From Branchipolynoe longqiensis (taxonomy: Eukaryota; Annelida; Polychaeta; Phyllodocida; Polynoidae), in assembly GCA_030323885.1 (NCBI GenBank), contig CM059190.1:82514709-82578708 (forward strand): a stretch of DNA of 64,000 bases, given 5' to 3'. Below, one piece after another: positions 53,688 to 61,480 of this stretch; the first letter of the stretch is position 1; each line of letters opens with the position of its first letter. A program made the position numbers and the translations under genes. The notes beneath the pieces are model-generated. The model was not told the DNA's origin. It saw only the letters and a list, made by a program, of their open reading frames with translations, and ran no database searches.

Positions 53688-56031
53688 ATGATACAATTAA
53701 TACAGTGTTATGATGCTACACTCAATAAATCATTTTGCAGCAGGAACCTGCTACATTTTAATGAATGGTTAATGCTGAATTACATGTTTAAATAGATTGG
53801 TTTTCCTTTTTTACTTTTCAGGAAATCTATATTTCATACCTGGACGAATGCCAACGAGAACGAACTAGGCACAGCAGACAAAAGGCATTACAGTGAGCAT
53901 AGTCTTTGTGCGTTACTATTCATATTAAATTAAAAGTACGAAATGAGTAATCTATGTACACAGATACAATATTTTGTTTGATTACTGATGTCTTCAAATC
54001 GCAGGATTGAAATAGCGACATGAATCTTTGCTCAGGCTAATGGAGGAAAAAACTAATAATGTTGTTTAAATTGACAATTCTTTATATCATCACCTCAAAT
54101 AATTGGATTTCCTTTTCATAGATTGTAGGAAGTAGCATTTTAAGGTAATTTACATTTATTTTATAATTGGAGGTAAGGGAGTTTCGTGCGCATATGCTTA
54201 AATAACGCGAGTTATGTATTTGGTTTAAATGGTATTGTTTATTACTTGTATTTTGTCGAAAGTACATAGTCTACTCTGTTTATAATTCGCTGCACTCGGA
54301 AGGAAAGAACAAAGTCAGGTTTATAAGAGTTAATTTAATAAAGTAATCAGGGCCTGTACAGAGATCAGGTGTAATCGGACCCAAGTATCAGTGGTGCCCC
54401 TCCAGGGGGCGCTTCAGTGTCGAGTCGGTGACCTAGACCAAGGAAGAGTTCAGCAGCCGAGTTCAGGAGTCAGGAGGCAAATCAGCGCTCACCCCCCCCC
54501 CCCCCCCTCACCCCCGAGAAGAGGGTGGGATGGTGGGGAAGCGAAGTAGTCAGGCAGAGCCACAGAGGCAGAATGACAAGAGAGAAACGTGAGGAGCGAG
54601 GAAGACCGAAATAGACCAGCCTCGATTTCAAATTAGTCATGTTAGCCTCGCCAACATGCACAACGAACACCCATGGGACTGGAGCAAGATGCCATTATAG
54701 AGAGAGATCCATTATAGGCAGAGACTGACTGACGGAATGGGTTGAAACCAATGTTTTTCTTTTATACTTGACTGACTAGGACGGTCCTTACATGAGGTTT
54801 TGTATACATAATGTATTTAAATAAAATGGAACAAAGACACATTTCAATAGAATAAGAGGTATTTATTACAAAATCAGATATATTTCAACAATATCACAGA
54901 TACAGTATGCACAGAATCACCATTTGGCATGTCGTTTTTGACAGAATATTGATAAAATAGGTGGTATTAAATTAAAGGGGTGCCGTGAAGGGACCAGCAC
55001 ATTTTGCCGTTATTGACAGATTCGTTATTGACAGAGGCCATTATTGACAGAGTAGACTGTATACACATAGCATCAAAACAGACTTTGGTGGACATAAATA
55101 CTATTATAGTGAGATGCTCATTTCAGAAATCTATATATGAAAAAGAAGCATAATGATGGGATGAGAATTTGTAAATTTGTCCACGGCTTTTCGATTTGTT
55201 CTTGGTCATATATAAAATATTCACCCCTACCCACAGTCGGCGTGAATTACAACTATGTCTAAATTTGAGAAAAACATGCTTTGGTATGAATCAACTGTAA
55301 ATAAGAGGTGAAGATCCTGGTTCCAGCATCCAGTGTTTATCTATATTGGAATATAATTAATTAAATGGGAGAGAATGAAAGAAAACCCAACAAAATGGCG
55401 ATCACTAGATGCTCCATATTCGACTCATAAAGTCTTAATCTACTTGAATTTGATCAATTATTCACTCCAAAAATAGCAGGCATTAGAACCATATGTTTAG
55501 CATATTAGATTGGTTATTTGATTAACCGCTGCGGTGGTAACTCCCTTGCAGTGTGAAATGTGTAATGATTGATACCAGGCGAGATGGACTAGTGGCTAGC
55601 ACGTCCGCTTTTCCTGCACGAGACCGTGGGTTTGATCCCCAACTGAATCAAACCAAAGATGTACACAATTTGTACTCGTTGCTACCTTGCCTGCCACTCG
55701 GCATTACTAGGATAATACAAAGACTCTGATTCAGGATCGTGTGACTTGAGCAGGATATTGGGTGCTGGTGCTAGCAGCACGGCATCGCAAGGGGGCAGTA
55801 ATATGAAGCCACCACAAATGGTCGTTGTACTGATATGGCCTTAGATTGTTGGTAGGACATAAAAGACCCAACCATCCACAATCTGCCATGGTATTTGACG
55901 TGATATTCATGCCGTGCTTTATTCGCAGGGAGAACTACCTATTCACCTGCACCTGTCAGAAGTGCATCTCTCAGGCCGACGAACCGGATGTGACGTCAGA
56001 TGAAGAAGATGACGACGACATGGAAGACTAA
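33607..56031 (+). CDS. SMYD5: SMYD5, SET and MYND-type zinc-finger protein methyltransferase
   Basis: SMYD5 uses S-adenosylmethionine to methylate lysines on histones and other proteins. Exons: 33607-33657, 35842-35942, 36844-36991, 38521-38639, 39474-39711, 40394-40464, 41226-41332, 42191-42247, 42876-42970, 53822-53892, 55929-56031. All introns are GT-AG, every junction keeps frame, and the product is 386 aa (human about 418). Visible parts: 'GRGLFAV' (18-24) opening the SET fold; zinc-finger cysteines C55/C58, C96/C99, C104/C108, H117/C121; 'LFNCEGSGL'-type core in exon 8; 'NHSCEPN' (299-305), the cofactor-binding box; 'ISYLD' (333-337); post-SET 'CTCQKC' (360-365). The acidic tail '[11 protein letters not shown]' is shorter than in vertebrates. 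Intron 9 is 10.85 kb and full of retrotransposons. Confidence 0.95.
34826..35146. mobile_element. Harbinger-type MITE, 321 bp
   Basis: Ends AGGCCCTGTCACATTA and TAATGTGACAGCCCCT are inverted repeats, with TTA on both sides (34823-34825, 35147-35149), the 3-bp TWA target duplication of PIF/Harbinger. The interior is full of GCGTATG/CATACGC motifs. The same terminus starts the transposase-bearing element at 61481. Confidence 0.86.
35200..35534 (+). mobile_element. SINE family 1, full length with 12-bp TSD
   Basis: CGTATTCCTGCC flanks it at 35188-35199 and 35535-35546, which fixes both ends: it begins ACCGGGCGCGATGGCCGAAT and ends ...AACAAACAAA. This gives the 335-bp reference length for the family. 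It lies in SMYD5 intron 1. Confidence 0.93.
37045..37498. mobile_element. TTAA-type MITE
   Basis: Ends near TTTTAATCATAGTCCGGTG and CATCGGACTATCCAACTTTAA are degenerate inverted repeats; the interior matches the family. SMYD5 intron 3. Confidence 0.75.
37525..37745 (-). mobile_element. SINE family 1 with internal deletions
   Basis: Tail (ACATCTAAGGTCATATCAGT), part of the body (CCCACTCAGTCACATTATCC) and GGTTGACTCGACTGAG are present, but blocks seen in the full copies are missing. SMYD5 intron 3. Confidence 0.78.
38160..38410. repeat. AAT-rich compound microsatellite
   Basis: (AAT)n interrupted by repeated CAGACGACATTTAATAAT / CATATAATAATAATCAGACG units. The asparagine/threonine-rich frame it creates is an artefact. 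It ends about 110 bp before SMYD5 exon 4. Confidence 0.9.
38663..38993. mobile_element. TTAA-type MITE, first of a TTAA-sharing pair
   Basis: Begins after TTAA at 38659-38662 and ends before TTAA at 38994-38997, with AGCTGATAGTCCGATG / CATCGGATTATGCAACT ends. A short foreign insert with a TTTACGCCCTGTCGGTAACA sequence lies near 38746-38800. SMYD5 intron 4. Confidence 0.82.
38998..39328. mobile_element. TTAA-type MITE, second of the pair
   Basis: Starts GGATGCATAGTCCGATG directly after the TTAA that closes the previous copy and ends before TTAA at 39329-39332. Same orientation as its neighbour. SMYD5 intron 4. Confidence 0.82.
40185..40350 (+). mobile_element. SINE family 1, partial
   Basis: B-box-like GGGTTCAAACCATGACCGAG, a shortened body and the tail CCCGTCCTGATATTACC are present. 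SMYD5 intron 5, ending about 45 bp from the exon 6 acceptor. Confidence 0.72.
40550..40893 (+). mobile_element. Molluscan V-SINE-type element (RUDI-like)
   Basis: A degraded tRNA-like head (GCGGGATGTCACTCAGACAA, then TCCGATCGATCC) is followed by a core with CTGTGGTATATGCTATCCTG, GACCCCTTGCTGCTTCTCGG and GGTTTCCTCC, and ends ATTGTTAAATAAAACAAAC. From memory this matches the V-SINE family RUDI described from mollusc genomes; I could not run a search. SMYD5 intron 6. Confidence 0.72.
41364..41993 (+). mobile_element. SINE family 1, outer copy, split by a second SINE
   Basis: Its halves, 41364-41518 and 41851-41993, are flanked by the 14-bp duplication CAGTGCTTTAACCA (41350-41363, 41994-42007). 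About 20 bp of body expected at the break (roughly TCAGGATAATGTGACTGAG) is missing. SMYD5 intron 7. Confidence 0.9.
41519..41850 (-). mobile_element. SINE family 1, inner nested copy
   Basis: A full-length copy in reverse orientation, from the tail TTTGTTTGTTTGGAG...TTTTACGTCC to the head end CCATCCCGTCTGG, lying inside the outer SINE. Confidence 0.9.
42296..42375. mobile_element. TTAA-type MITE, one end only
   Basis: GCTGCATAGTCTGATGAA then CTAATTTTCTAAAACACTTA and a family-like continuation; the rest is absent. It begins about 50 bp after SMYD5 exon 8. Confidence 0.6.
42465..42800 (+). mobile_element. SINE family 1, diverged full-length copy
   Basis: Head degraded, but CGACCGAGTCAAACCAATGA, the body and tail (CATCTTTATATGACC...ACAAACAAACAAAC) are clear. 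SMYD5 intron 8, ending about 75 bp before the exon 9 acceptor. Confidence 0.82.
43105..43560. repeat. (CTCCT)n and polypyrimidine tract, ~450 bp
   Basis: Near-pure CTCCT pentamers to about 43345, then C/T-only sequence to about 43560. Long open frames on both strands here are artefacts. It starts about 135 bp after SMYD5 exon 9. Confidence 0.95.
43738..43937 (-). mobile_element. Chimeric SINE: family 1 head with a different 3' end
   Basis: Same arrangement as 23752-23950: ATTAGTTGATTAAGCAGGGG+AAATTTCAATCACGG replaces the usual tail, then the normal body and head to GGCCATCACGTCTGGCAG. SMYD5 intron 9. Confidence 0.72.
44950..45436 (+). pseudogene. Gag of the Ngaro/DIRS-like element (5' part)
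   Basis: A proline/serine-rich region (44400-44940) precedes an open frame from '[20 protein letters not shown]' through '[11 protein letters not shown]' to '[10 protein letters not shown]'. The C-x-W-N-x-G-x-C then H-x-C pattern is the cysteine/histidine box found near the end of gag proteins in this group. A TAG follows 'HICA' in the target sequence. The box continues across the gypsy insertion at 50186 ('[16 protein letters not shown]'). Confidence 0.68.
45437..45564 (-). repeat. 3' LTR of the gypsy element
   Basis: Shares CAGTTCGCACTTCACCA, TCCGCTGGGTCCCGCTTGTT and ACATGTATACTA with 50047-50173. Its outer six bases read TGTGCC, unlike TGTATG in the partner. Confidence 0.88.
46446..48525 (-). 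pseudogene. Gypsy pol: RT, RNase H, integrase
   Basis: Over 680 open codons. RT: '[13 protein letters not shown]' (motif A), '[12 protein letters not shown]', '[10 protein letters not shown]' (catalytic DD). RNase H: '[14 protein letters not shown]', 'ETDHKPL'. Integrase: 'CQVCQSVRA' (end of the HHCC finger), 'VGVDLFQ', 'VVSDNGPQF', '[16 protein letters not shown]', supplying the D, D and E. The frame is out of register with gag-protease near 48525, inside the N-terminal RT region where gypsy elements need continuity, so an indel is likely. A stop at about 46446 precedes further chromodomain-position sequence. Confidence 0.92.
48484..50061 (-). CDS. Gypsy gag-protease (plus RT N-terminus)
   Basis: One open frame of 525 codons. 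The more likely start is the methionine near 50010 ('[14 protein letters not shown]') rather than the first, which lies at the LTR edge. A capsid-like helical region is followed by two CCHC zinc knuckles, '[13 protein letters not shown]' and '[14 protein letters not shown]' (about residues 250-285), and an aspartic protease motif '[13 protein letters not shown]' (D-S-G, about residue 345). It ends in the first segment of RT, where a frame change occurs. Confidence 0.88.
   Translation of the reverse strand: MSIHTLHSVRCGRTYKGMALSGLKPPDPLSLKGNLALNWRIWYGAYEFFAGATGLSSKNEKVQCCAFLHIAGLEAQKLFHIMNMESDECEKISTVTATFREYCHGKSNRTIVRYKFNSHNQTTEDMETYIRELQYRVELCDYGAAEESILCDRLVCGIKDNRIRDKLLQTANLELDKCLEICRLSEHSSDQLAGSSINTDDTEVHAVNRYDRRETRPPFRPPVRTGGDNRWGGNQSRRGGTNRDAPNRSNCTRCRYSHARDNCPARDKECLACGRIGHFARVCRGRGQWQQTPINALDVDEEGTPSAWLEDGTDDEEQDLFVGAIGKTLWYETVRICDQIIQFKLDSGSEANIIPEKVFMALPNMVLQKPQCRLITYSGERIRPRGEVTIKIRGKPIVFQVIDSGCAILGKDACVSLNLLNRVLALDADKRTDSDRVQPPVDAEAKSLVDKYHNVFTGLGCIKVDATIHVDNNVPPVIDPPRRIPHAISDAVRNELDRMVKIGIIVEQLNPNALGKFYHNRAETQ
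50047..50173 (-). repeat. 5' LTR of the gypsy element
   Basis: On the - strand it begins TGTAGTATACATG and ends TTCATACA, the TG...CA form. A partner copy lies at 45437-45564. Confidence 0.88.
50186..51775 (+). pseudogene. Gag end, RT and RNase H of the Ngaro/DIRS-like element
   Basis: RT: '[18 protein letters not shown]' (about 50495-50545), '[15 protein letters not shown]' (about 50645-50690, motif A), '[10 protein letters not shown]' (about 50750-50780), and '[10 protein letters not shown]' at about 50837-50866, where the second catalytic box normally reads YxDD. RNase H: '[12 protein letters not shown]' and '[17 protein letters not shown]' (about 51500-51670). Several frame changes (about 50575, 51040-51070) and the D-to-N change in the RT box mark it as dead. 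Confidence 0.82.
51780..52766 (+). pseudogene. Tyrosine recombinase of the Ngaro/DIRS-like element
   Basis: N-terminal core-binding part: '[15 protein letters not shown]' (about 51895-51940). Then '[11 protein letters not shown]' (about 52240-52272), carrying the first catalytic arginine. The end reads '[16 protein letters not shown]' (the H-x-x-R type box) and '[12 protein letters not shown]' (about 52665-52705), with the candidate nucleophilic tyrosine, before a stop at 52764-52766. Frame changes near 51950, 52080 and 52320 break it. Confidence 0.8.
53012..53313. mobile_element. TTAA-type MITE with a SINE-tail insertion
   Basis: Starts AGTTGCATAGTCCGATGG after TTAA (53008-53011); the right end CAGTTATGCAGCTTTGG has lost its TTAA. 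A 5'-truncated family 1 SINE tail (TTTTACGTCCTAGCAACATC) interrupts it at about 53172-53220. SMYD5 intron 9. Confidence 0.8.
53336..53654 (-). mobile_element. SINE family 1, full length, in a GAT microsatellite
   Basis: Tail, body and head (ending at GGCACTGCGTCCGG) are present. GATGAT repeats flank both sides (53322-53337, 53655-53690). SMYD5 intron 9, about 170 bp before exon 10. Confidence 0.86.
54294..54730. other. Unclassified, possibly LTR-like segment
   Basis: Contains TTAATTTAATAAAGTAATCA, then a GC-rich part and a C-run (54490-54506). It resembles an LTR in composition but no matching terminal repeats were found. SMYD5 intron 10. Confidence 0.25.
54731..55574. other. SMYD5 intron 10, nothing recognised
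   Basis: AT-rich intronic sequence. A short direct repetition of the 'cgttattgacagag / cattattgacagag' type lies near 55010-55050. No exon seen. Confidence 0.4.
55575..55870 (+). mobile_element. SINE family 1, strongly diverged copy
   Basis: GGCGAGATGGACTAGTGG, GAATCAAACCAAAGATG, the body (CACTCGGCATTACTAGGAT) and a degraded tail (GATATGGCCTTAGATTGTTG) follow family order. It ends about 58 bp before the SMYD5 exon 11 acceptor. Confidence 0.72.
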
Positions 56032-56102
56032 CTGCTGGAATCTGCTTACAAGAAGCCGCTCAAAGATGCTGTCGACTTTGAGAAGATGATTTACCCTATT
56101 GC

Positions 56103-56462
56103 TTTGTTTGTTTGTTGTTGTTTTATGTCCTAGCAACATCTAAGGGCATATCAGGACAGGTAGCGACTTGTGACAGTGTGCACTCATGGTGACTTCATAG
56201 TGCTGCCCCACTGGGAGACCAGGCAACCAGCACCATGACCTGATATACCACTCAGTCACATTATCCTGACACTGAGTCGACCAGTCCTTGCCCTATCCTC
56301 ATAATGCTGAGCGCCTGGCGAGGAAGCAACAAGTATACATTTAACGCCATTGGTTTGACTCGACCAGGATTTGAGCCCACAAACCCATGGGTTCGGATTC
56401 CCCGATCTCCCAAAACAGGAGACGGATGCTCAACTCATTTGGCCATCCCGTCTGGTCTGACT
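56103..56462 (-). mobile_element. SINE family 1 downstream of the SMYD5 stop
   Basis: Full tail, body and head; flanked by CTATTGC (56096-56102, 56463-56469), a 7-bp target duplication. It lies 71 bp after the SMYD5 stop and so probably in the 3' UTR. Confidence 0.85.
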
Positions 56463-56764
56463 CTATTGCAGATGGCAGGGAGAGCTATTTCGGGTATGGG
56501 AGAGATTACAGGACAATGGAGAGAAGGAGGGGGTAGGGAGATTATGTAAGTTATCACCACTATCATTGAGTGTAGGACACTACACTTATTATCTCTACTG
56601 CCATGCGTCATGAACAGTTTGTATGATAAACAAAACTGAACTATTTCATGATGCTGCATCCAATTTTAGATTTGTGAACTGCTAATGGAAGGAAACTTGT
56701 ATAATATATACGTATTCTCCACCTCCTCATGTTTATAAATTATATGTGTTTTAAGGTCAATTAA

Positions 56765-57109
56765 AGCTGCATAGTCTGATGAAGCATCCAATTTTCAAAA
56801 CCAAAATAATTATTTAGATTCGATTCTACATATCTAACTTAGATACTGATGCACTTATTAAGCATTTGTTTCTGTGTAGAAGGCAATACTGAGTCAATGT
56901 AACAGAACCTGTTACTGCAGAAGTCTATGGTGTCAGAGTTTTGGCAAGCTTGCCAAAACTAATTTTCCATGTTTGCACTCAAAATAACTCAACGGTTTAC
57001 CATTTAAAATAAAAGTAACTTTGAACTAATGTAAAGTAGATACTAGTAATCGATCTAATATATTTATCTCAGAAAAAATACAGAAATTCAAAACCATCAG
57101 ACTGCAACT
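56765..57109. mobile_element. TTAA-type MITE
   Basis: TTAA at 56761-56764 and 57110-57113 flank AGCTGCATAGTCTGATG...CATCAGACTGCAACT ends. The interior matches the family closely. Confidence 0.87.
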
Positions 57110-58220
57110 TTAATAAATCCGTACAGTCCACGTAACATCTTGATTTTGATCGAAAATAACCAATTCAGTTCGAATGGTCGACTTATTAGTCTTTGAAAAT
57201 AGAATGCCAAGCATCATGGGAGATGCGAGGTACAACCAATCAGTATTTCGAAATGGATTAAATAAAACTGCGTATTCTCAGCTAACAACCTAAAAAATGA
57301 ATACAAAAAAATATATATAATAAAAGGCTAAACTAAATCGTACTGTTATTTTGTTGGCCTACCTTGTAAGGTAATATCTGATTGGATCCGAGATCCTGAG
57401 TAGTGACCATACTGCTAGTCTAGTTCAAGTACCGATAGGTGCCGTATGGTTCGCGTGTACTTTGAAACGGTGACATCTGTAAAACCGAAGGCCAGGGGAC
57501 CAGAATAGGTTAGTCAAGCGTGGAAGGAAGATGATGAAAGATGTGGAGCAGCACTGAGCAGAAAGTGTATACTCGTGGCAACTCAAACAATCGTTGAGGG
57601 TTACATTTTTTCTCTTATAAAACAAAGTAAGTTTATAGTTGACAAGACATTTTGTCTGTCTTATATAATGTTCAATGTGTTTAAACAGGTTAATAGTTGT
57701 GTTGGATGTTGATGGTTTGTTCATGATGGTTAAGGGTGTTGGCAGGGGAGGGGGGCCCATTGGGCTGGGTGGTGGGGGAGAAAAAACCCACAGGAGAGCA
57801 AGCGAGGATGCAGGGGGGGTGGGGTGGAGAGGGGGCAGAATTACTGCAGTAGTCATTCAAGGGCCTGAATAACCATGTGGGCTCTATATGCATTTTTGAA
57901 GGCAAGTATTGTTTGTGTTTCTGTGACTCTGGTAGGGAGGTCATTCCACATGATACTACCTTTGTAAATTGGTGCTCCGATATATTTATTTGTTGAAGAG
58001 TGTGGAACATTGAGGAGAGTCGAGGCCCCTCTTGTTATTCTATTTGTGCGGTCAATGATTTTTCATCTTTTGCGCATTTGTGATTAGTGCCATCAGGTGT
58101 AGGTCCCTTCATTCTGAGAGTATCCAATTTGGCTTTCTTGTGCAGTTCAGCCACACTAAGTGTCTTGCCTTGGTAGACTGGTCTCAGTGCTCGGTTCTGA
58201 ATTCTTTGCAGTTTGGTCTT

Positions 58221-59150
58221 TTATTGTTTTGTTAAGAGCTCATATATGATGTCATTGTAATCTATAACAGGCAATATTGTAGTATTGTATAGGAGCAGTG
58301 CAGTGTTTTCAGTTATGAATCTCCTTAATTTCCTAAAAGTTGTCAGTTTTAGTGCCAGTGTTTGATTCAGTCTTGCCAATTGTCGGTTCCCATTTAGTGT
58401 GGAGTCAAGAGTTGTGCCCAGGTATTTGTAGGAGTCCATTTCACGAAGTAAGGTTCCACCCATTTGTAGTTGGATTTGAGGGGGCTCTTGTTTTTCTCAT
58501 TTTCGTCCCATAGATCACATACTCTGTCTTGGCACTATTTACTGTTAGTTTATTTTCATGGCACCATGTATTCATCTTATCTAGCACCATGTCTGTCTGT
58601 GCTGCAGCTGCCACAAGATCTCTATTGTGTACTGTGAGTGCTGCGTCATCAGCAAATAATGTAAATGTTGCTCTTTCACACACTAGTGGTAGGTCATTAA
58701 TAAAGATTACGAATAGCAGGGGTACTAGGGTGGAGCCCTGTGGCACCCCGGTCTTGACCCTGTGGGTGGTGGACTCATTGTTGTTTAGTTTTGTGCACTG
58801 CATCTTGTTCTTGAGATAATCTGTGAGGAAATTATATGCTTTGTTGCCTAATCCAGCTCCTGCTACATTCTGCATCAGGATCTCGTGGTCAATTGTATCA
58901 AATGCCTTCTTGAAATCAAGGAAGACAGTGATTGTTAGTTCACCTTTATCCATGTTGCCCAAAAGTTCATCCAGTAGAGATGCCAGAGCCCCTGTTGTGG
59001 ATTTGTTTTTCCTAAATCCATTTTGCTGGTAGGTCAGATAGTTGGATGATTCAAGGAATACTTTAACTTGGTCATGTATAATCTGTTCAATAATTTTCCC
59101 TGGAAGTGGGAGGATAGAAATTGGTTGCAGTTCACTGCAGTATCTTGGGT
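58221..59150 (-). pseudogene. LINE 2 reverse transcriptase core and C-terminus
   Basis: 'FLDFKKAFDTIDH' (about 58885-58925, motif A), 'GVPQGSTLVPLLFVIFINDL' (about 58700-58760) and 'FADDAAL' (about 58640-58660, catalytic) lie in one frame. A frame change near 58460 leads to 'YKYLGTTLDSTLN', and a further one to 'LQRIQNRALRPVYQGKTLS' near 58150-58210. Confidence 0.87.
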
Positions 59151-60600
59151 TATTGGTCTTGGGGATTAGGGGTGACTGTAGCTACTTTCCATGCATCGGG
59201 GAAGATGCCTGTATTAATTATTAAGTTGTGCATATGTGTGAATTCCCTAATTAATGTTGTTATTTCCATATTTATCAGGGAAGTACTGATTTCTTTTATA
59301 CCAGATGATTTATAGGATGATATTTGATTTATTCTGTCTAAGATTTCATCACAAGATGTTTCTTGGAGATCATAGTTGTGGTTATTTAGTTTGGCTTGGT
59401 AACATTTTTGTTGGGTTGTTACTCGGTTAAATTTACTGGCTAACCTGTCTCCTATCTCGATGAAATAGTTATTGATTTCTTCAGTAAGTAGGTTATCAGG
59501 TATCACATTGCCAGATTCTTCATTGGAAAGGCTGCTAATTTTGGTCTGGTTTGCTGGTTCAATCTGTTTGAGTACACGCCAGCATTTTCTGGCATTGTTT
59601 CGATGTTTGTCTAGTTGGTCTTGGAGGAATCTTCCTTTGTCTTTTCTGACTTCATTTCTTGTTTTCCTGGTCATACATTTGGCTATGAACTCATCACCAG
59701 GGTCTTTTGATATTTCAAATTTGTGTCTGAAGTAGTCTCTGTCTTGTTGTAGTTCTGTTAGTTCATCATTAAGGTACACATCCATGTTAGTTCTAATAGT
59801 GAGCTCTACTACTAGTAGGGGACAGTGCATCTCAGCTGCTTTTGTTATTGTTGTGTTATGCATTTCCCAGCATTTGTTTGGGTCTTGTTCTGCTAGCAAT
59901 TCTCTTTGGTTGAATTCCTGTAGTGAGTTTTCGAATTCTCTCTGATCACAGTTTCGGTATGACCGTCCCCAGCATGTGGCAGATCTCTTGTCATTCCTTA
60001 TTTTCTTTTTTAGTATGTATATTGGTTTGTGGTCACTTATATTATAATTGATAACTCCTGCATTGGTGAAGTGCTTAATATTTGTGAATGCTAGATCTAT
60101 TGTTTTGTCAGAGGTTCTGGTTATCCTGGTTGGTTTGTGTATCATTTGCTGGAGCTCATGATCTGCAGCAAATTGTTTCATTATTCCCAACAGAGTGTTT
60201 CTTTTCATTGTAATCCACATTAAAGTCTCCTAGTATGAGGATCTCATATTTGTTCAAGTCGGTTATTTGTCTCATGGATTCGTTTAGAAGGTCAATTCCT
60301 TCATTTAGATTGCCATCTGGAGGCCTACATATGTTGCCGATGAGTATACTCTTGGTGTGAGGTCTGATTACAATTGCCCATTGTAGTTCGATGTTGCAGT
60401 TGGAGAGGTTAAGGTTCTCATATTTGGATGTATCAGTATGCAGCTCATTTTTTAAATAAATTCCCAGTCCATCTCCTTGTTTGGTTTGACCATCTGGCCT
60501 CTTTGTTTTTCTGTCAGCTCTAATAAATTGGTAGCCTGGTACACTGGCTAGTGCATACTTGGTATGTTTTGTGTGTGCATGGTGCTCTCATTCAGCTATG
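59150..60600 (-). pseudogene. LINE 2 endonuclease and RT N-terminal part
   Basis: A 356-codon open frame reads 'HKPTRITRTSDKTIDLAFTN' and 'ISDHKPIYI' (the APE-type endonuclease S-D-H box) and ends in the RT lead-in 'FPDAWKVATVTP'. Upstream, in another frame, 'ILILGDFNVDY' (about 60205-60240) supplies the G-D-F-N box. Domain order fits jockey/CR1-type LINEs. Confidence 0.85.
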
Positions 60601-61480
60601 TCCATAGTACTAGGCACTCAAAGCTCTTTTCTATACATGGTGATAACTGTAGCTGGTAGTAAAAGGAAAATTAAATCTCAACTTCTGATCACTAGTTCAG
60701 TATACTTCCATATAACCTAACCTGTACAAGTGAATCAACCATCCCGTCATGCAACAATGCATTGATGGCAATGATGCTTTTACCCAGGACACACAGCTAT
60801 CACCCATCACTGACAATTGACCTAATTTATACCATTGAGAACATTGACAATATGACAACAGGAGAACATTGTTAGGGAAAACTATACTTCCAGATAGCCT
60901 AATCACTACAAGTGGTACAACATCCATGCCATGGAACAACGCATGTTTGACCTAAAAGACACTGGTTACTGGAGCAGGCAGGGGGAGGAAACCACCCATG
61001 ACAGATTTGGGGGCCACAGTCCACAAGGTTGCCTGGATCTGGGGCATGTTTTTCCCTCATAGTCAGTATAGTTTTGTCTTTTTGATATAAGTCATGGTCA
61101 CAGTGGCAATAAGGACATTATATGGGCCCCATACGTTAGAAGTAGGATAGTTTGCCCACTGACAGTACACTGTGGACCTTATAAATCCTTGGTTTTAGTT
61201 ATGATTATAGCTCATCCTGACAGGGCTCGGTTTAACCAAGCTCTGTTATTTACCTGTGTGAGATGAGGAGCTGGTGTTAACTCTGTGCAATTGTTGGTGA
61301 GCTGTTTGGCGGTGGCCTATGACACCTCTGGTACTGGTCATGGTGGCACTTGGCATCCTCAGGCACCTTTCTTGATCACATCACAAATTTGTGAAGCCTA
61401 GGACCAAAGCAAACAAAAAAGAACAAAATTACTTAATGCAAATTACATATCCTTGCATTCATATAAATTTAGAAAACTTA
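60601..61480. other. Intergenic, nothing recognised
   Basis: No gene or paired terminal repeats seen between the LINE and the Harbinger element. Confidence 0.4.

Larger units (their letters stand above)
57600..60600 (-). mobile_element. Second LINE, with endonuclease and RT
   Basis: Endonuclease, RT and C-terminal regions run in order on the - strand; the 5' end beyond about 60.6 kb and the exact 3' end near 57.6 kb are not fixed. It is a different family from the LINE at 4.5-6.4 kb, judging by the RT core. Stops and frame changes make it inactive. Confidence 0.82.
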
